Assembly (NCBI GenBank): GCA_947479915.1
Contig: CANKAU010000006.1
Coordinates: 40,343 to 104,342, forward strand
DNA from: Chloroflexota bacterium
GTDB taxonomy: Bacteria > Chloroflexota > Dehalococcoidia > UBA2979
Length of the DNA: 64,000 nucleotides
Direction of reading: 5' to 3'
The notes beneath the pieces were generated by a model, which was not told the DNA's origin, made no database searches, and was given only the letters and a program-made list of their open reading frames with translations. Shown here one piece after another: positions 16,638-25,462 of the stretch. Position 1 is the stretch's first letter. Each line of letters starts with the position of its first letter. The translations under genes and the position numbers were made by a program.

Positions 16638-17902
16638 GGTGTCCCGATCGTAACCTCGACGGTCGTGGACTGCACAAAACCGACGGTAATCCCCTCTGGG
16701 GTCTGGACGCGGACCGGCAGCGTGTAGGTGCCGCGGGTTCGTCCGCCGACGTCCACGGTCACCTTCACGTCTTCGGGCAGGAGGGCGTTCAGAGCCGGGA
16801 TCGGGCCGTTGAGGACGACTTCGAGGGTGGGCGGCGCGAAGCGCGCGGTGAGCCCCTGCGGCACGTTCTGCGCCTGGATCCCGAAGGTCGTGCGCTGGGC
16901 GCCGCCCACCTGTGCGACGGTGACCGTGACGGTCGCCCTCGAGAGCCCGACGGCCGTCACCCCCGCCGGGAGCGGGATCGCCAGCGACCGCGCGATGTCC
17001 GCGCGCGCTCCGGCGACATCCACGGCGGGCAGTGCGATGCGGTCGAGCGCCTGCAGCGCCTGCACCGCCCCCTGGATCTGCACCGTCGAGGGCGACGTGG
17101 TGACCGAGGAGACGCGGTAGCCCGTATCCGGCACACCCGTCACGTCCACGGTCAGCGGCACCGTGCGGACGATGGTGCTCTGGATCACCTGTACGCCGAC
17201 CTTCACGGTCTTCGGGTCGATGCGCACGCCCCGGATCTCGCCGCCGCCCGCGCCGACGGGCTTCAGGTTCACGCCCGGCTCCACGCCGGCGGTGAGGCCC
17301 GTGACGTTGATCTCGGCGACTGCCTCGGAGACCAGCGCGACCAGCGACTCCGCGCCGCGCACCGTGACCGTGCTGGTCTGCGGGCTCATAGGGCCTAGCT
17401 CGTAGCCGATCGGCAGCTGGCCCACGGCGCGCGTGGTGACCGGCACCTTGTTCGTGAGCTGGTTCTCAAGGTTCACCGTGATCACGCGCGGGCTCGTGTC
17501 CACAACGCGCACGCCGCTGACGTCGACGACCTCGACCCGCAGCGGCACCTCCTGCGATCGCGCGCCGAAGCCGTTGAGGTCGACGAACGCGCGGAAGTTC
17601 GCGGAGCTCAGCCGCTCCCAGCGGTCCGAGGCTGCCGCGACGCGCACCGTGATCGTCGGTAGCTGGTTCGCGACTGCCAACGACTCGCCGACGTTCACCG
17701 CCTCGACGGTGATCGGCTGCGGGAAGGCGTCGACCAGCGTCGGGTTCTCGGTGTCCGCCACGAACACCCACAGCGAAACGCCGAGGACGAGCGAGACCGC
17801 GAGCAGGCCCGGCGTCCGCCGCACGGCTCCGCGCACGCGCCGGTAGACCTCGACCGCCAGCTCCATCGCCTCCGAGCGACCACCCGTGCCGCGCCCAGAC
17901 AT
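16634..17902 (-). CDS. YbbR-domain protein (CdaR-like regulator of CdaA)
   Basis: 422 residues: a short cytoplasmic N-terminus, one membrane segment (LLAVSLVLGVSLWVFVADTENP) and at least four extracytoplasmic YbbR repeats, recognisable by recurring V-x-V-x-G-P/R-x(3)-L and TVxVRGAESLV-type strands. It lies immediately downstream of cdaA, as CdaR does in Firmicutes, where it modulates the diadenylate cyclase. The track's longer start (18163) is inside cdaA. The ATG is 3 nt after the cdaA stop. Confidence 0.88.
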   Translation of the reverse strand: MSGRGTGGRSEAMELAVEVYRRVRGAVRRTPGLLAVSLVLGVSLWVFVADTENPTLVDAFPQPITVEAVNVGESLAVANQLPTITVRVAAASDRWERLSSANFRAFVDLNGFGARSQEVPLRVEVVDVSGVRVVDTSPRVITVNLENQLTNKVPVTTRAVGQLPIGYELGPMSPQTSTVTVRGAESLVALVSEAVAEINVTGLTAGVEPGVNLKPVGAGGGEIRGVRIDPKTVKVGVQVIQSTIVRTVPLTVDVTGVPDTGYRVSSVTTSPSTVQIQGAVQALQALDRIALPAVDVAGARADIARSLAIPLPAGVTAVGLSRATVTVTVAQVGGAQRTTFGIQAQNVPQGLTARFAPPTLEVVLNGPIPALNALLPEDVKVTVDVGGRTRGTYTLPVRVQTPEGITVGFVQSTTVEVTIGTP

Positions 17903-17904
17903 GC

Positions 17905-18726
17905 TCACGACGCGCGCCGGTCGCCGGTCGCGCCCGCCTCGCGCTCCACGAAGTCGATGTCGAACAGGCGGTGCAGCTGCCGCAGCAGACGCGTCTCGTC
18001 GAGGTCGGGCACCATGCGCCCGTTGGAGCACAGCGACACGTCCCCGCGCTCCTCGGAGCAGACGATAACCACGGCGTCCGTGCGCTCGGTCAGGCCGACC
18101 GCGGAGCGATGTCGCATGCCGTACTCGGCGGGGAGCGGTGCCTCGGACAGCGGGAGCGTGCACCCCGCGGCGACGACGCGGTCGACGCGCACGACGACGG
18201 CGCCGTCATGCATCGGCGAGCGCTCGATGAAGAGGCTGAGCAGCAGTTCGACGGACAGCCCCGCGTCGAGGCGAATGCCGGTCTCGATGACGTCCTGCAG
18301 GCCCGTCTCGCGCTCAAGCACGATGAGGGCGCCCGTGTTCTCGCGCGCCATCTGCATCGCCGCGCGCACCACGATGTTGATCGAGCCCTCGTGCTCTCGA
18401 CGGTGCAGCACGGACCGCAGGCCGGTGCGTCCCAGCCGCTCCAGCGCTCGGCGCAGTTCGGGCTGGAAGATGATCACCATCCCGACGAGGAGGCCCGTCA
18501 CGGAGTTGCGGAGGATCCAGTTGATCATCCGCAGGTCGAACACCTGGCTCAGCACCAGCGCGCCGACCAGCACGAGCCCCACGCCTCGGAGCACCGTCAT
18601 CGCCGCGGTGCCACGCACCAGCAGCAACAGCCAGTAGATCGAGCCGGAGACGATCAGGATGTCGACCGCCGCGGAGACACCGAACCGCACGAAGACGTCA
18701 CGCAGGACGGCCGGGATCTCGGGCAC
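17905..18726 (-). CDS. cdaA: Diadenylate cyclase CdaA (c-di-AMP synthase)
   Basis: 273 residues: three N-terminal transmembrane helices (residues ~15-90), a short coiled linker, then a DAC domain with the catalytic motifs DGAVVVR and RHRSAVG. Converts two ATP to c-di-AMP at the membrane. GTG start with AAGGAC upstream. The cdaA-ybbR pair is the conserved synthase-regulator module, here followed by der-plsY-gpsA. Confidence 0.94.
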   Translation of the reverse strand: MPEIPAVLRDVFVRFGVSAAVDILIVSGSIYWLLLLVRGTAAMTVLRGVGLVLVGALVLSQVFDLRMINWILRNSVTGLLVGMVIIFQPELRRALERLGRTGLRSVLHRREHEGSINIVVRAAMQMARENTGALIVLERETGLQDVIETGIRLDAGLSVELLLSLFIERSPMHDGAVVVRVDRVVAAGCTLPLSEAPLPAEYGMRHRSAVGLTERTDAVVIVCSEERGDVSLCSNGRMVPDLDETRLLRQLHRLFDIDFVEREAGATGDRRAS

Positions 18727-18796
18727 CGTGCGTCCTTACTCTCGCCAGTCGAGGTCCACGCGTTCGGGGGAGCAGCCGGCGGGCCGGCCGACTCGA

Positions 18797-18802
18797 ACTA
18801 TA
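18797..18802 (-). promoter_or_regulatory. Possible -10 for the cdaA operon
   Basis: TATAGT on the minus strand, at the argF stop and about 70 nt upstream of cdaA. No clear -35. Weak evidence for an internal promoter after argF. Confidence 0.25.
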
Positions 18803-18804
18803 GG

Positions 18805-19749
18805 TCAGCGGCCGCCGAGGATACTCGCGAGCACGGCCTGCTGGGCGTGCATCCGGTTCTCCGCCTGCTCGAAGACCACGGAATTCGGCGACTCGATCGC
18901 CTCTTCGCTGATCTCCTCGCCGCGGTGGGCGGGCAGGTCGTGCATCACCAGCGCATCGGGCGGCGCGGCGGCGAGCAGCGCCATGTCGATCTGGTAGCCC
19001 GCGAAGTCCTCGGCGCGCTGCTCCGCCTCGTCCTCCTGGCCCATCGAGGCCCACACGTCGGCGTAGACGGCGGTCGCGCCGCGCACGGCCTCGTACGGGT
19101 CGCGCACCTGCACCACGCTGCCGCCGCCCTGCAGCGCGCGGGCCACCTCGATCGTCTCGTCGGGGAGCTCGTATCCGACCGGCGCGGCGACCACGAGGTC
19201 GATCCCCGTCATCACCGAGGCGTACGCGAGCGATCGCGCGACATTGTTGCCGTCTCCGATGTAGGCGATCCGCAGCCCTCGCAACGAGCCGTAGCGCTCG
19301 CGCAGCGTCAGCACGTCGGCCAGCGCCTGGCACGGGTGCTCGTCGTCCGACAGCGCGTTCACCACCGGCACCGAGGCGTACTGCGCCAGCTCCAGCACCG
19401 TGTCATGGCCGTAGGTGCGGGCGGCGATGCCCTGCACCATCCTCGACAGCACGCGGGCGACGTCCTTCACGGGCTCGCGCGCGCCCATCTGCACTTCCAT
19501 CGGCGACAGGTACAGCGCCCGCCCACCGAGGCGGTACATGGCCATCTCGAACGAGGTGCGCGTGCGCAGCGAGGGCTTCTCGAAGACGAGGGCGAGCGTC
19601 TGCCCGGCGAGCAGCGGGCTCGACCCGTCGCGCTTCATGCCGAGCGCCAGGTCAAGGAGACCCGACAGTTCGTCGGGGGAGAGATCGAGGACGGAGGTGA
19701 AGTCGCGGCCGAACACAGTGAGGCTCCGGGGCTGGGGTTCCGGTGGCAC
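18805..19749 (-). CDS. argF: Ornithine carbamoyltransferase
   Basis: 314 residues. The carbamoyl-phosphate loop is FEKPSLRTRTSFE, followed by DEHPCQALADVLT and ADVWASMGQEDEAEQR. The ornithine-loop motif reads HDLPAHRGEEI, whereas most OTCases have HCLPAHRG; the Cys is Asp here. The rest fits OTC better than aspartate carbamoyltransferase (the SMG loop is present). GTG start (VPPEPQPRS) is chosen because the region upstream is not conserved-looking; the track's start at 20277 lies far back over comEA. Confidence 0.9.
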   Translation of the reverse strand: MPPEPQPRSLTVFGRDFTSVLDLSPDELSGLLDLALGMKRDGSSPLLAGQTLALVFEKPSLRTRTSFEMAMYRLGGRALYLSPMEVQMGAREPVKDVARVLSRMVQGIAARTYGHDTVLELAQYASVPVVNALSDDEHPCQALADVLTLRERYGSLRGLRIAYIGDGNNVARSLAYASVMTGIDLVVAAPVGYELPDETIEVARALQGGGSVVQVRDPYEAVRGATAVYADVWASMGQEDEAEQRAEDFAGYQIDMALLAAAPPDALVMHDLPAHRGEEISEEAIESPNSVVFEQAENRMHAQQAVLASILGGR

Positions 19750-19783
19750 GACCGCATGGCTTCCCACGTGACCGCGAACTCGC

Positions 19784-19789
19784 AGTATA
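19784..19789 (-). promoter_or_regulatory. Promoter -10 of argF
   Basis: TATACT on the minus strand about 35 nt before the argF GTG, with a weak TGTACC 18 bp upstream. A TSS about 7 nt downstream would give a ~28-nt leader containing GGGAAG. Confidence 0.45.
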
Positions 19790-19842
19790 GCCGCGCTGTT
19801 ATGTAGCGGTACACCGCCCCGCCCGCGCCGCGCCTCAGCCGC

Positions 19843-19848
19843 TAGGAT
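19843..19848 (+). promoter_or_regulatory. -10 element of comEA (leaderless candidate)
   Basis: TAGGAT followed by exactly 7 nt (GCGCGCG) and then ATG at 19856. No SD precedes the ATG, so the mRNA may start at or next to the start codon. The same spacing is seen before three other genes in the window. Confidence 0.45.
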
Positions 19849-19855
19849 GCGCGCG

Positions 19856-20425
19856 ATGCCACCGCGACCATCGATCGCCCCGCTGCGTGCCCTGCTCACG
19901 CCGCTGCGTCTGCTGCAGGCGGCCCTCGTCGTCGCCTCGCTCGTGGCGCTGGGCGTCCTCGCGGCGCGCGAGCCCGCGACGACCGGCGTCGAGGTCGAGC
20001 GTCGCGACCCGGCGCCCGGCATCGACGAGATCCGAGTGCAGGTCGCGGGCGCCGTGCACTCGCCCGGCGTGGTCATCGCGCGCCCCGGGGAGCGCGTCGC
20101 GGACGCGATCGCCCGCGCCGGCGGCGTGACGCCCGAGGCCGACACCGCCGCGATCAACCTCGCCCGGCGCGTGCTCGACCAGGACCAGGTCGTGGTGCCG
20201 AAGATCGGCGCGGGCGCGTCGAGGCTCCTCGACCTCAACCGCGCCACGCAGGCGCAGCTCGAGGCGCTCCCCGGCATCGGCGCGGCGCGGGCGACCGCAA
20301 TCCTCGCCGCGCGAGCGCAGGCGCCGTTCCGGAGCAGTGACGAACTCGTGGAGCGCGGGTTGATCAGCGCGGCGGTCTACGCTCAGGTCCGCGACCTCGT
20401 GGGCGTCGCGGTCGGCGATCGATGA
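19856..20425 (+). CDS. comEA: Competence protein ComEA (DNA receptor)
   Basis: 189 residues. The N-terminal membrane anchor (LLQAALVVASLVALGVLAA) is followed by an SLBB domain (VQVAGAVHSPGVVIARPGERVADAIARAGGV) and a C-terminal helix-hairpin-helix pair (LDLNRATQAQLEALPGIGAARATAILAAR) that binds double-stranded DNA outside the membrane. The start is taken at the second ATG (19856), because of the leaderless spacing; the track uses 19847. The comEC ATG overlaps its stop. Confidence 0.92.
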   Translation: MPPRPSIAPLRALLTPLRLLQAALVVASLVALGVLAAREPATTGVEVERRDPAPGIDEIRVQVAGAVHSPGVVIARPGERVADAIARAGGVTPEADTAAINLARRVLDQDQVVVPKIGAGASRLLDLNRATQAQLEALPGIGAARATAILAARAQAPFRSSDELVERGLISAAVYAQVRDLVGVAVGDR

Positions 20426-22773
20426 TCCCCGCGGCGATCCTCGTCGCCTCGGCGTACGCCTCCGGCACGGCGCTTGGTGCGCTCCTCGGCGGGCCGTGGT
20501 GGCAGACGGCGCTGCTCGCCGGACTGCTGGCCCTCGCGGCGGCACTGCGCGCCCCGAATCGTCGAGGCTGGGCCGTGCTGCTCGCCTGCGTCGCCATCGC
20601 CGCCGGCGGCCACGCGCGGTACCAGGCGGTGGCTGGCGTGCCGCCTCCAGCCCTCGCATCGATCGAGGGCATGCGCGTCGTCACGGGAGTCGCGCGCGAG
20701 GACGCCCGATTCCGTGGCAGCCTCCAGCAGATCGACCTCGACGTGGAGACGATCGACGACGCCCCGGCGCGCGGAGGGCTCCGGCTGCGCGTTCGCTCCG
20801 CGGACGCCCCGGTCCTGGCCGGCGAGCGCATCCGCTTCAACGGCCGCATCGAGCCGCTGCCCGACGAGCCCACGGACGCGAGCGCCTTCGACTACGCCGC
20901 CTACCTGCGCAGCCGCGAGGTGCACGCGATCGCGCAGTACCCCACGAGCTGGGAGCGCCTCGGACAGACCGGGGCGGGCTGGCAGAAGACGCTCCGCAGC
21001 CTCCACCGCCGCGCCGTCGAGGCGATCGGACGGACGCTACCGGAGCCTGAGGCCGCCCTCGCCGCGGGGGTCCTCGTCGGCGAGCGCGGCACGCTGCCCC
21101 CACGCGACGCCGAAGCGCTCCGCGTCACCGGGACGACGCACCTCGTGGTGGTCTCGGGCCAGAACATCGCGCAGATCCTCGGCGTGGCGATCGCGGCCCT
21201 CACCCTCGTCATGTCGAGGCGGCGCGCGGCGTTGCTGACGCTGTCGCTCCTGGGGCCGTACGTGCTGCTCGTCGGCGGCGACCCGCCCGTGGTGCGCGCG
21301 GCGATCATGTCGGTCGGCATCGCGCTGGCCTCGGTCACCGGTCGCCGCACGCCGGGCTGGGTCTACCTGCTCTACGCGGTGGCCACGATGCTCGCCGTCG
21401 ACCCGCGCCTCGCGCGCGACATCGCGTTCCAACTGAGCGCGACGGCCACGGCGGGCGTGATGGTGATCGCCCCGCCGCTCCGCGACGCAGTCTTCGCGCG
21501 CCTCCCCCGCACCGCCGAGGGCTGGCGCGCGGCGTTCGTCGAGGCGGCTGCGACCGCGACCGGCGCGGCACTGGCAGTGCTGCCCGTGCAGGCCGCGGCG
21601 TTCCACCGGCTGTCGCCGTGGTCGGTGCCCGCCAACGTCCTCGTCGCGCCGCTGTACGAGGCTTCCTTCGCGGTGGCGGCAGTCGCCGCGTGCGTCGGCT
21701 GGATCGCGCCCTTCGCGGGCGCGTTCGGCCTCGTGGCGCGGTTCGCGCCCATGGCGTTCCTTGCGCTCGTCCGCTTGCTCGCGCGGCTGCCCGGCGCGGA
21801 CGTGCCGATCGAGGCGCCCCTGCTCATCGGGGCGCTGTTCTACGCCGCTCTGGGCCTCGGCACGTGGTGGCTCGCGCGGCGTGCTGCAGAGGGCGCACCG
21901 GCGCTCGCCCCCGGACACAGCAGCGGCCTCGCGGGCACCGTGGCGCTCGCCGCGACGGCGGGCGGCCTGTGGTTCGCGGTCCTAACGCCGCGCCCGGCGC
22001 TCGCCAGCGTGACCGTGCTCGACGTCGGGCAAGGCCTCGCCGTCCTCGTCGAGGATGCCGGTCGCCGCGTCCTCGTCGACGCCGGGCCGCCGGACGGCGC
22101 GGTGCTCCGCGCGCTGCCGCGCGTCGGCGCGGGCGGTGCCCTGGACCTCGTCGTCGTCAGCCACGCCGACGCGGACCACGCGGGCGGCGTGAGCGAGATC
22201 GCGCGGCGCCTCGGCACGACCGAGGTGCGTGCGGCACGTGGCGTCGAGATCCCCGGCGGGGTGCCGCACCAGGACATCGATATCGGCGATCGCATCCGCG
22301 TCTCGTCCCGCGTGACGATCGAGGTCCTCGGACCGCCGGTGGCCACCCTCCCCGCCGCGATCGACACGCGGAACGACGCCGGCCTCGTGCTGGTGGTGCG
22401 CGTCGGAGACCGGCGCATCCTGCTCCCCGCGGACATCGAGCGCGCCGGGGAGCAATGGCTCGTCGCCAGCGGGCTGGACCTGCGCGCCGATGCGATCGTG
22501 GTGCCGCACCACGGATCGACCACGTCGTCGACGCGAGCGTTCCTCGATGCCGTGCAGCCGCGCGTGGCGGTGGTCTCGGTCGGCGCGCGCAACCCCTACG
22601 GGCACCCGTCCGCTGAGGTGCTCGCGCGCTACGGAGCGACCGGGATGTACCGCACCGACGAGTCGGGCGACGTGGCGCTGCGCTCGGACGGCGACCGGCT
22701 GTGGGTCGCGACTCAGCGCGCCCCCGTCGCGGTGCCGTCGCGCACACCGCGCACGACGGCTACGCCTCGCTAG
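20422..22773 (+). CDS. comEC: Competence protein ComEC/Rec2 (DNA channel)
   Basis: 783 residues: N-terminal hydrophobic helices and DUF4131/OB region, a central competence domain with many helices and the conserved TTHLVVVSGQNIAQI, and a C-terminal metallo-beta-lactamase domain (VVSHADADHAGGV, then VVPHHGSTTSS). Transports single-stranded DNA into the cytoplasm; the MBL domain is proposed to degrade the other strand. ATGA overlap with comEA. The 3' end overlaps the convergent cupin gene by 14 nt. Confidence 0.95.
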   Translation: MIPAAILVASAYASGTALGALLGGPWWQTALLAGLLALAAALRAPNRRGWAVLLACVAIAAGGHARYQAVAGVPPPALASIEGMRVVTGVAREDARFRGSLQQIDLDVETIDDAPARGGLRLRVRSADAPVLAGERIRFNGRIEPLPDEPTDASAFDYAAYLRSREVHAIAQYPTSWERLGQTGAGWQKTLRSLHRRAVEAIGRTLPEPEAALAAGVLVGERGTLPPRDAEALRVTGTTHLVVVSGQNIAQILGVAIAALTLVMSRRRAALLTLSLLGPYVLLVGGDPPVVRAAIMSVGIALASVTGRRTPGWVYLLYAVATMLAVDPRLARDIAFQLSATATAGVMVIAPPLRDAVFARLPRTAEGWRAAFVEAAATATGAALAVLPVQAAAFHRLSPWSVPANVLVAPLYEASFAVAAVAACVGWIAPFAGAFGLVARFAPMAFLALVRLLARLPGADVPIEAPLLIGALFYAALGLGTWWLARRAAEGAPALAPGHSSGLAGTVALAATAGGLWFAVLTPRPALASVTVLDVGQGLAVLVEDAGRRVLVDAGPPDGAVLRALPRVGAGGALDLVVVSHADADHAGGVSEIARRLGTTEVRAARGVEIPGGVPHQDIDIGDRIRVSSRVTIEVLGPPVATLPAAIDTRNDAGLVLVVRVGDRRILLPADIERAGEQWLVASGLDLRADAIVVPHHGSTTSSTRAFLDAVQPRVAVVSVGARNPYGHPSAEVLARYGATGMYRTDESGDVALRSDGDRLWVATQRAPVAVPSRTPRTTATPR

Positions 22774-23158
22774 GCTCGCCCGCCGCGCGCTTCGGCGGCA
22801 TCTGCACCAGCGCCAGCAGCGCCATCTCGTCGCCGCGGTTGCCGAGGCGCCAGCCGCCTCGACCGGTCGTCTCCACACGGATCGCGTCGCCCACACCGAG
22901 GCGCGCGTCCTGCCCCGTGGAGTCCGTCACCACGATCTCGCCCGCGACCACAACGCCGAACGACGGCACCGCGCGATGGAACCCCGGCCGCGCGCCGACC
23001 TCGAAGCGCATGAGCATGACGCGCGAGGCGTCGCCCAGCACCGCGCCGCCCACGCCCTTGAAGTCGCCCGGCCCGTTCTCGAACGGCCAGTCGAAGAGGT
23101 CGTACGGCTCAAGGTGGGTCTTCCCCTCCTCGTCGGCGGTCAGTCGGTATGCGGCCAT
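22760..23158 (-). CDS. Cupin-domain protein
   Basis: 132 residues, single cupin barrel (RFEVGARPGFHRAVPSFGVVVAGEIVVTD, then LGVGDAIRVETTGRGGWRLGNRGDEMALLALVQMP). Only one His is seen in the motif 1 region, so metal binding is doubtful. Function unknown; it could be a small-molecule binding or regulatory cupin. GGAG precedes the ATG at 23158; the track's longer start crosses the rph promoter region. Confidence 0.75.
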   Translation of the reverse strand: MAAYRLTADEEGKTHLEPYDLFDWPFENGPGDFKGVGGAVLGDASRVMLMRFEVGARPGFHRAVPSFGVVVAGEIVVTDSTGQDARLGVGDAIRVETTGRGGWRLGNRGDEMALLALVQMPPKRAAGEPSEA

Positions 23159-23247
23159 GGTGTCTCCGGTGGTGCCGCTGCGGCGCTCAAGAGAGTGCGA
23201 GGGTAGCGTGTAGGATGCGTCCCGCGAAACGACGATAAGGAACCGAC

Positions 23248-23991
23248 ATGCCCGCACCCCAGCGCTCCTACGACCGCAGCACGCGCGAGGCGCGCCCGAT
23301 CACCATCGAGCCCGGCGTGATGAAGCACGCGGAGGGCTCCGCGCTCATCTCCTTCGGCGACACGAAGGTGCTGTGCAGCGCGTCCGTGGAGCCTCGTGTG
23401 CCCGGCTGGCTGCGTGGCTCCGGGCAGGGCTGGGTGACCGCCGAGTACGGCATGCTCCCCCGCGCCACGAACACCCGCAACGAGCGCGAGGCCGCCCGAG
23501 GCAAGCAGGGTGGCCGCACGATGGAGATCCAGCGGCTGATCGGCCGCTCGCTCCGCGCGTGCATCGACGTGAAGATGCTGGGCGAGCAGACGATCACCCT
23601 CGACTGCGACGTCATCCAGGCGGACGGCGGCACGCGCACGGCCTCGATCACGGGCGCGTGGGTCGCGCTGTCGATGGCGATCGAATGGATGCAGAAGAAC
23701 GGCAGCCTCCCGACGTCCCCCCTGAAGCACCACGTTGCCGCCGTCTCCGTCGGCATGATGGACCGCGTGCCGCTCCTCGACCTCGACTACGCCGAGGACT
23801 CCCACGCGGGCGTCGACTTCAACGTCGTGATGCTCTCCAGCGGCCAGCTCGTGGAGGTGCAGGGCACCGCCGAGGCCGAGCCCTTCGACCGCGAGGAGAT
23901 GCGGCACATGGTCGATCTCGCCTGCGAGGGCATCGAGCGGCTGTTCAAGGAACAGGACGCGGCGCTCGCCGCATGGCGGGCGGCCCGGTAG
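23248..23991 (+). CDS. rph: Ribonuclease PH
   Basis: 247 residues, normal length. A phosphorolytic 3'-5' exoribonuclease that trims tRNA 3' ends. Signature regions are [68 protein letters not shown] and [30 protein letters not shown] gives an SD. A weak -10 TAGGAT lies at 23211-23216. Confidence 0.96.
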   Translation: MPAPQRSYDRSTREARPITIEPGVMKHAEGSALISFGDTKVLCSASVEPRVPGWLRGSGQGWVTAEYGMLPRATNTRNEREAARGKQGGRTMEIQRLIGRSLRACIDVKMLGEQTITLDCDVIQADGGTRTASITGAWVALSMAIEWMQKNGSLPTSPLKHHVAAVSVGMMDRVPLLDLDYAEDSHAGVDFNVVMLSSGQLVEVQGTAEAEPFDREEMRHMVDLACEGIERLFKEQDAALAAWRAAR

Positions 23992-24129
23992 CGCCCTCGA
24001 GACCAGGGCCTTCGTTCCGGCCCCCTCCCGCTGCGAAGCGGCGCGGCTTGGGGTGAGGGTGTTCGCCCACGCCCTCTGCACCCTCACAGCGCCGTGCTGC
24101 GCTGGCCTTCGCACGGTGCTCAAGAAATA

Positions 24130-24182
24130 TGATCGATCGAATGATCAGAACCCTTGACGCAGGGATCCCCGCACTCTAGGTT
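24130..24182 (+). promoter_or_regulatory. Promoter with upstream inverted repeat for the Cas2/SinR-like gene
   Basis: TTGACG (24154-24159), 17-bp spacer and TAGGTT (24177-24182). Just upstream, TGATC (24130-24134) and GATCA (24143-24147) form a small inverted repeat rich in GATC, a possible operator. The predicted leader is ~60 nt. The 160 bp between rph and this point hold no gene. Confidence 0.45.
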
Positions 24183-24249
24183 ATGTCCCACGCCAGAGCC
24201 TGACGTTGGTCCGCTGTCTCCCCAGGCAGCCGACGACGGGAGTGCGCGA

Positions 24250-24552
24250 ATGCTGTACGGACTCTTCTGCCGCCTCGGGCGGCCGGTCGCTGACTACCCC
24301 ACGCTGTCGGGCGCGGTGCAGGCAGCGGGGGTGGCCTCATGGCCGCTCAACGACGGAACGTGGCTCCTCGAATCGGACCACAGCGCCGATGCCATCCGCG
24401 ACTCGCTCGCGCTGTGCATCGAGCCCGAGGATGTCGCGCTCGTGTTCCCGCTCAACGTGGGGCCTGCACGCTGGACCTCGCTCAAGGACGTGAAGTACGG
24501 GCAGCGCTTCCTGCAGAGCGCGCTCATGCGCGAGGCGAGCGCGCCCGCCTAG
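24250..24552 (+). CDS. Small protein, Cas2/SinR-like ferredoxin fold suspected
   Basis: 100 residues, MLYGLFCRLGRPVADYPTLSGAVQAAG. The central segment SWPLNDGTWLLESDHSADAIRDSLALCIEPEDVALVFPL follows the pattern seen in SinR/VapD/Cas2-like proteins (strand, W-P-L-x-T-W-L-x-x-T, helix, then D-x-L-x-V-x-L). This is pattern recognition, not a search result. No CRISPR array or cas gene is nearby, so a stand-alone or toxin-antitoxin-like role is more likely than adaptation. The internal ATG is chosen for its GGGAG SD. Confidence 0.6.
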   Translation: MLYGLFCRLGRPVADYPTLSGAVQAAGVASWPLNDGTWLLESDHSADAIRDSLALCIEPEDVALVFPLNVGPARWTSLKDVKYGQRFLQSALMREASAPA

Positions 24553-24595
24553 GCGCCGACGCGCCGCCCTCGAGGCCACAACCCCCGGAACAACA

Positions 24596-24627
24596 GAACG
24601 GGCGGCGAGGAGACTCGCCGCCCGTTC
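24596..24627. terminator. Bidirectional terminator hairpin
   Basis: A perfect 14-bp stem, GAACGGGCGGCGAG / CTCGCCGCCCGTTC, with a GAGA tetraloop, between the convergent small-protein and CDGSH genes. Confidence 0.75.
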
Positions 24628-24647
24628 GCGTGCTCGACCGTCCGAGG

Positions 24648-24842
24648 CTAGGCCTGGGCGCGAACCTCGCTCTGGAAGCCGTTGGACTTGTGGCTACCGT
24701 CGCAGAAGGGCTTGTTGTTGGAGCCACCGCAGCGGCAGAGCCACGCGGCGTCCTTCGTCTCGAGCTCGTTGCCCGCGCCGTCGAGGACCGTGAACTCGCC
24801 CTCGACCTTGATCGCCCCGTTGTCGTTGACCGTGATCTTCAT
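24648..24842 (-). CDS. CDGSH iron-sulfur domain protein
   Basis: 64 residues, MKITVNDNGAIKVEGEF. The [2Fe-2S] ligand motif is complete: CRCGGSNNKPFCDGSHKSNGF (C-x-C-x9-C-D-G-S-H). MitoNEET-type proteins hold a redox-active, transferable cluster. AGGGAG lies 6 nt before the ATG; the track's longer version adds upstream non-coding sequence. The 106 nt between it and the upstream HIT gene hold no gene. Confidence 0.92.
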   Translation of the reverse strand: MKITVNDNGAIKVEGEFTVLDGAGNELETKDAAWLCRCGGSNNKPFCDGSHKSNGFQSEVRAQA

Positions 24843-24948
24843 GTGATCTCCCTCTGGTGTCGTCCGTGGTGCTGGGACGGGACAGAGTCGCCCCGACGCC
24901 CGCGCTGATGAGTGATGCTCCACGGGCGGTGCGAACCGCCCTCGAAGC

Positions 24949-25272
24949 CTACGCGTACTCGCCGAGGAACACCCCGCCCAGGATGTGGACGTGGGCGTGG
25001 TCCTGCGACTGCATGCCGTCATAGCCGAAGTTGGAGATGAGCCGGAAGCCGCCGGGGCAGTGCTCCTCGGCGACCTTCACCGCCGCCGCGCCAACCGCCC
25101 CCATGTTCGCCCACAGCTCGGACTGGACCATGTGGCGCTTCGGGATGGCCAGGAGCATGGTGGGCACCCAGCGGAGCCGGTTGCGGATCACCATGACCTC
25201 GTCGGAATCGAAGAGAATGTCGGCGGGTTCGCGGCCCGCGACGATCTCGCAAAAGACGCAAAAGCGTTGCAT
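24949..25272 (-). CDS. HIT-family nucleotide-binding protein
   Basis: 107 residues with the histidine triad DHAHVHILGG. The N-terminal CVFCEIVAGREPADILFDSDEVMVIRNRLRW matches HIT hydrolases, which often carry a structural zinc site. Likely acts on purine nucleoside phosphoramidates or Ap(n)A. A second HIT protein is at 37149-37502; the two are divergent. Confidence 0.9.
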   Translation of the reverse strand: MQRFCVFCEIVAGREPADILFDSDEVMVIRNRLRWVPTMLLAIPKRHMVQSELWANMGAVGAAAVKVAEEHCPGGFRLISNFGYDGMQSQDHAHVHILGGVFLGEYA

Positions 25273-25462
25273 CTGTAGCCTTGTCTCGTGCGATGACGTC
25301 GCGGCGCTCTGCCGAGGTTTCGGCGGGGCGTGGCCGTCAGTCTAGGAACGCCCGCCGAGGGGCGTCAAAGTGCCCGTTCGGGCGCCTCGGGCGAACGTGC
25401 CGCACGCGACGGGCCGCCATCGGCGTCCCCGCGATCCGGGCGATTGGGAAAGGCCTCCACGA

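Noticed and set aside
23992-24129. Gene in the rph downstream gap
   Set aside because: No ORF with SD and plausible composition; only short GC repeats.
24250-24552. CRISPR adaptation gene cas2
   Set aside because: No cas1, array or repeats nearby; at most a distant fold resemblance.
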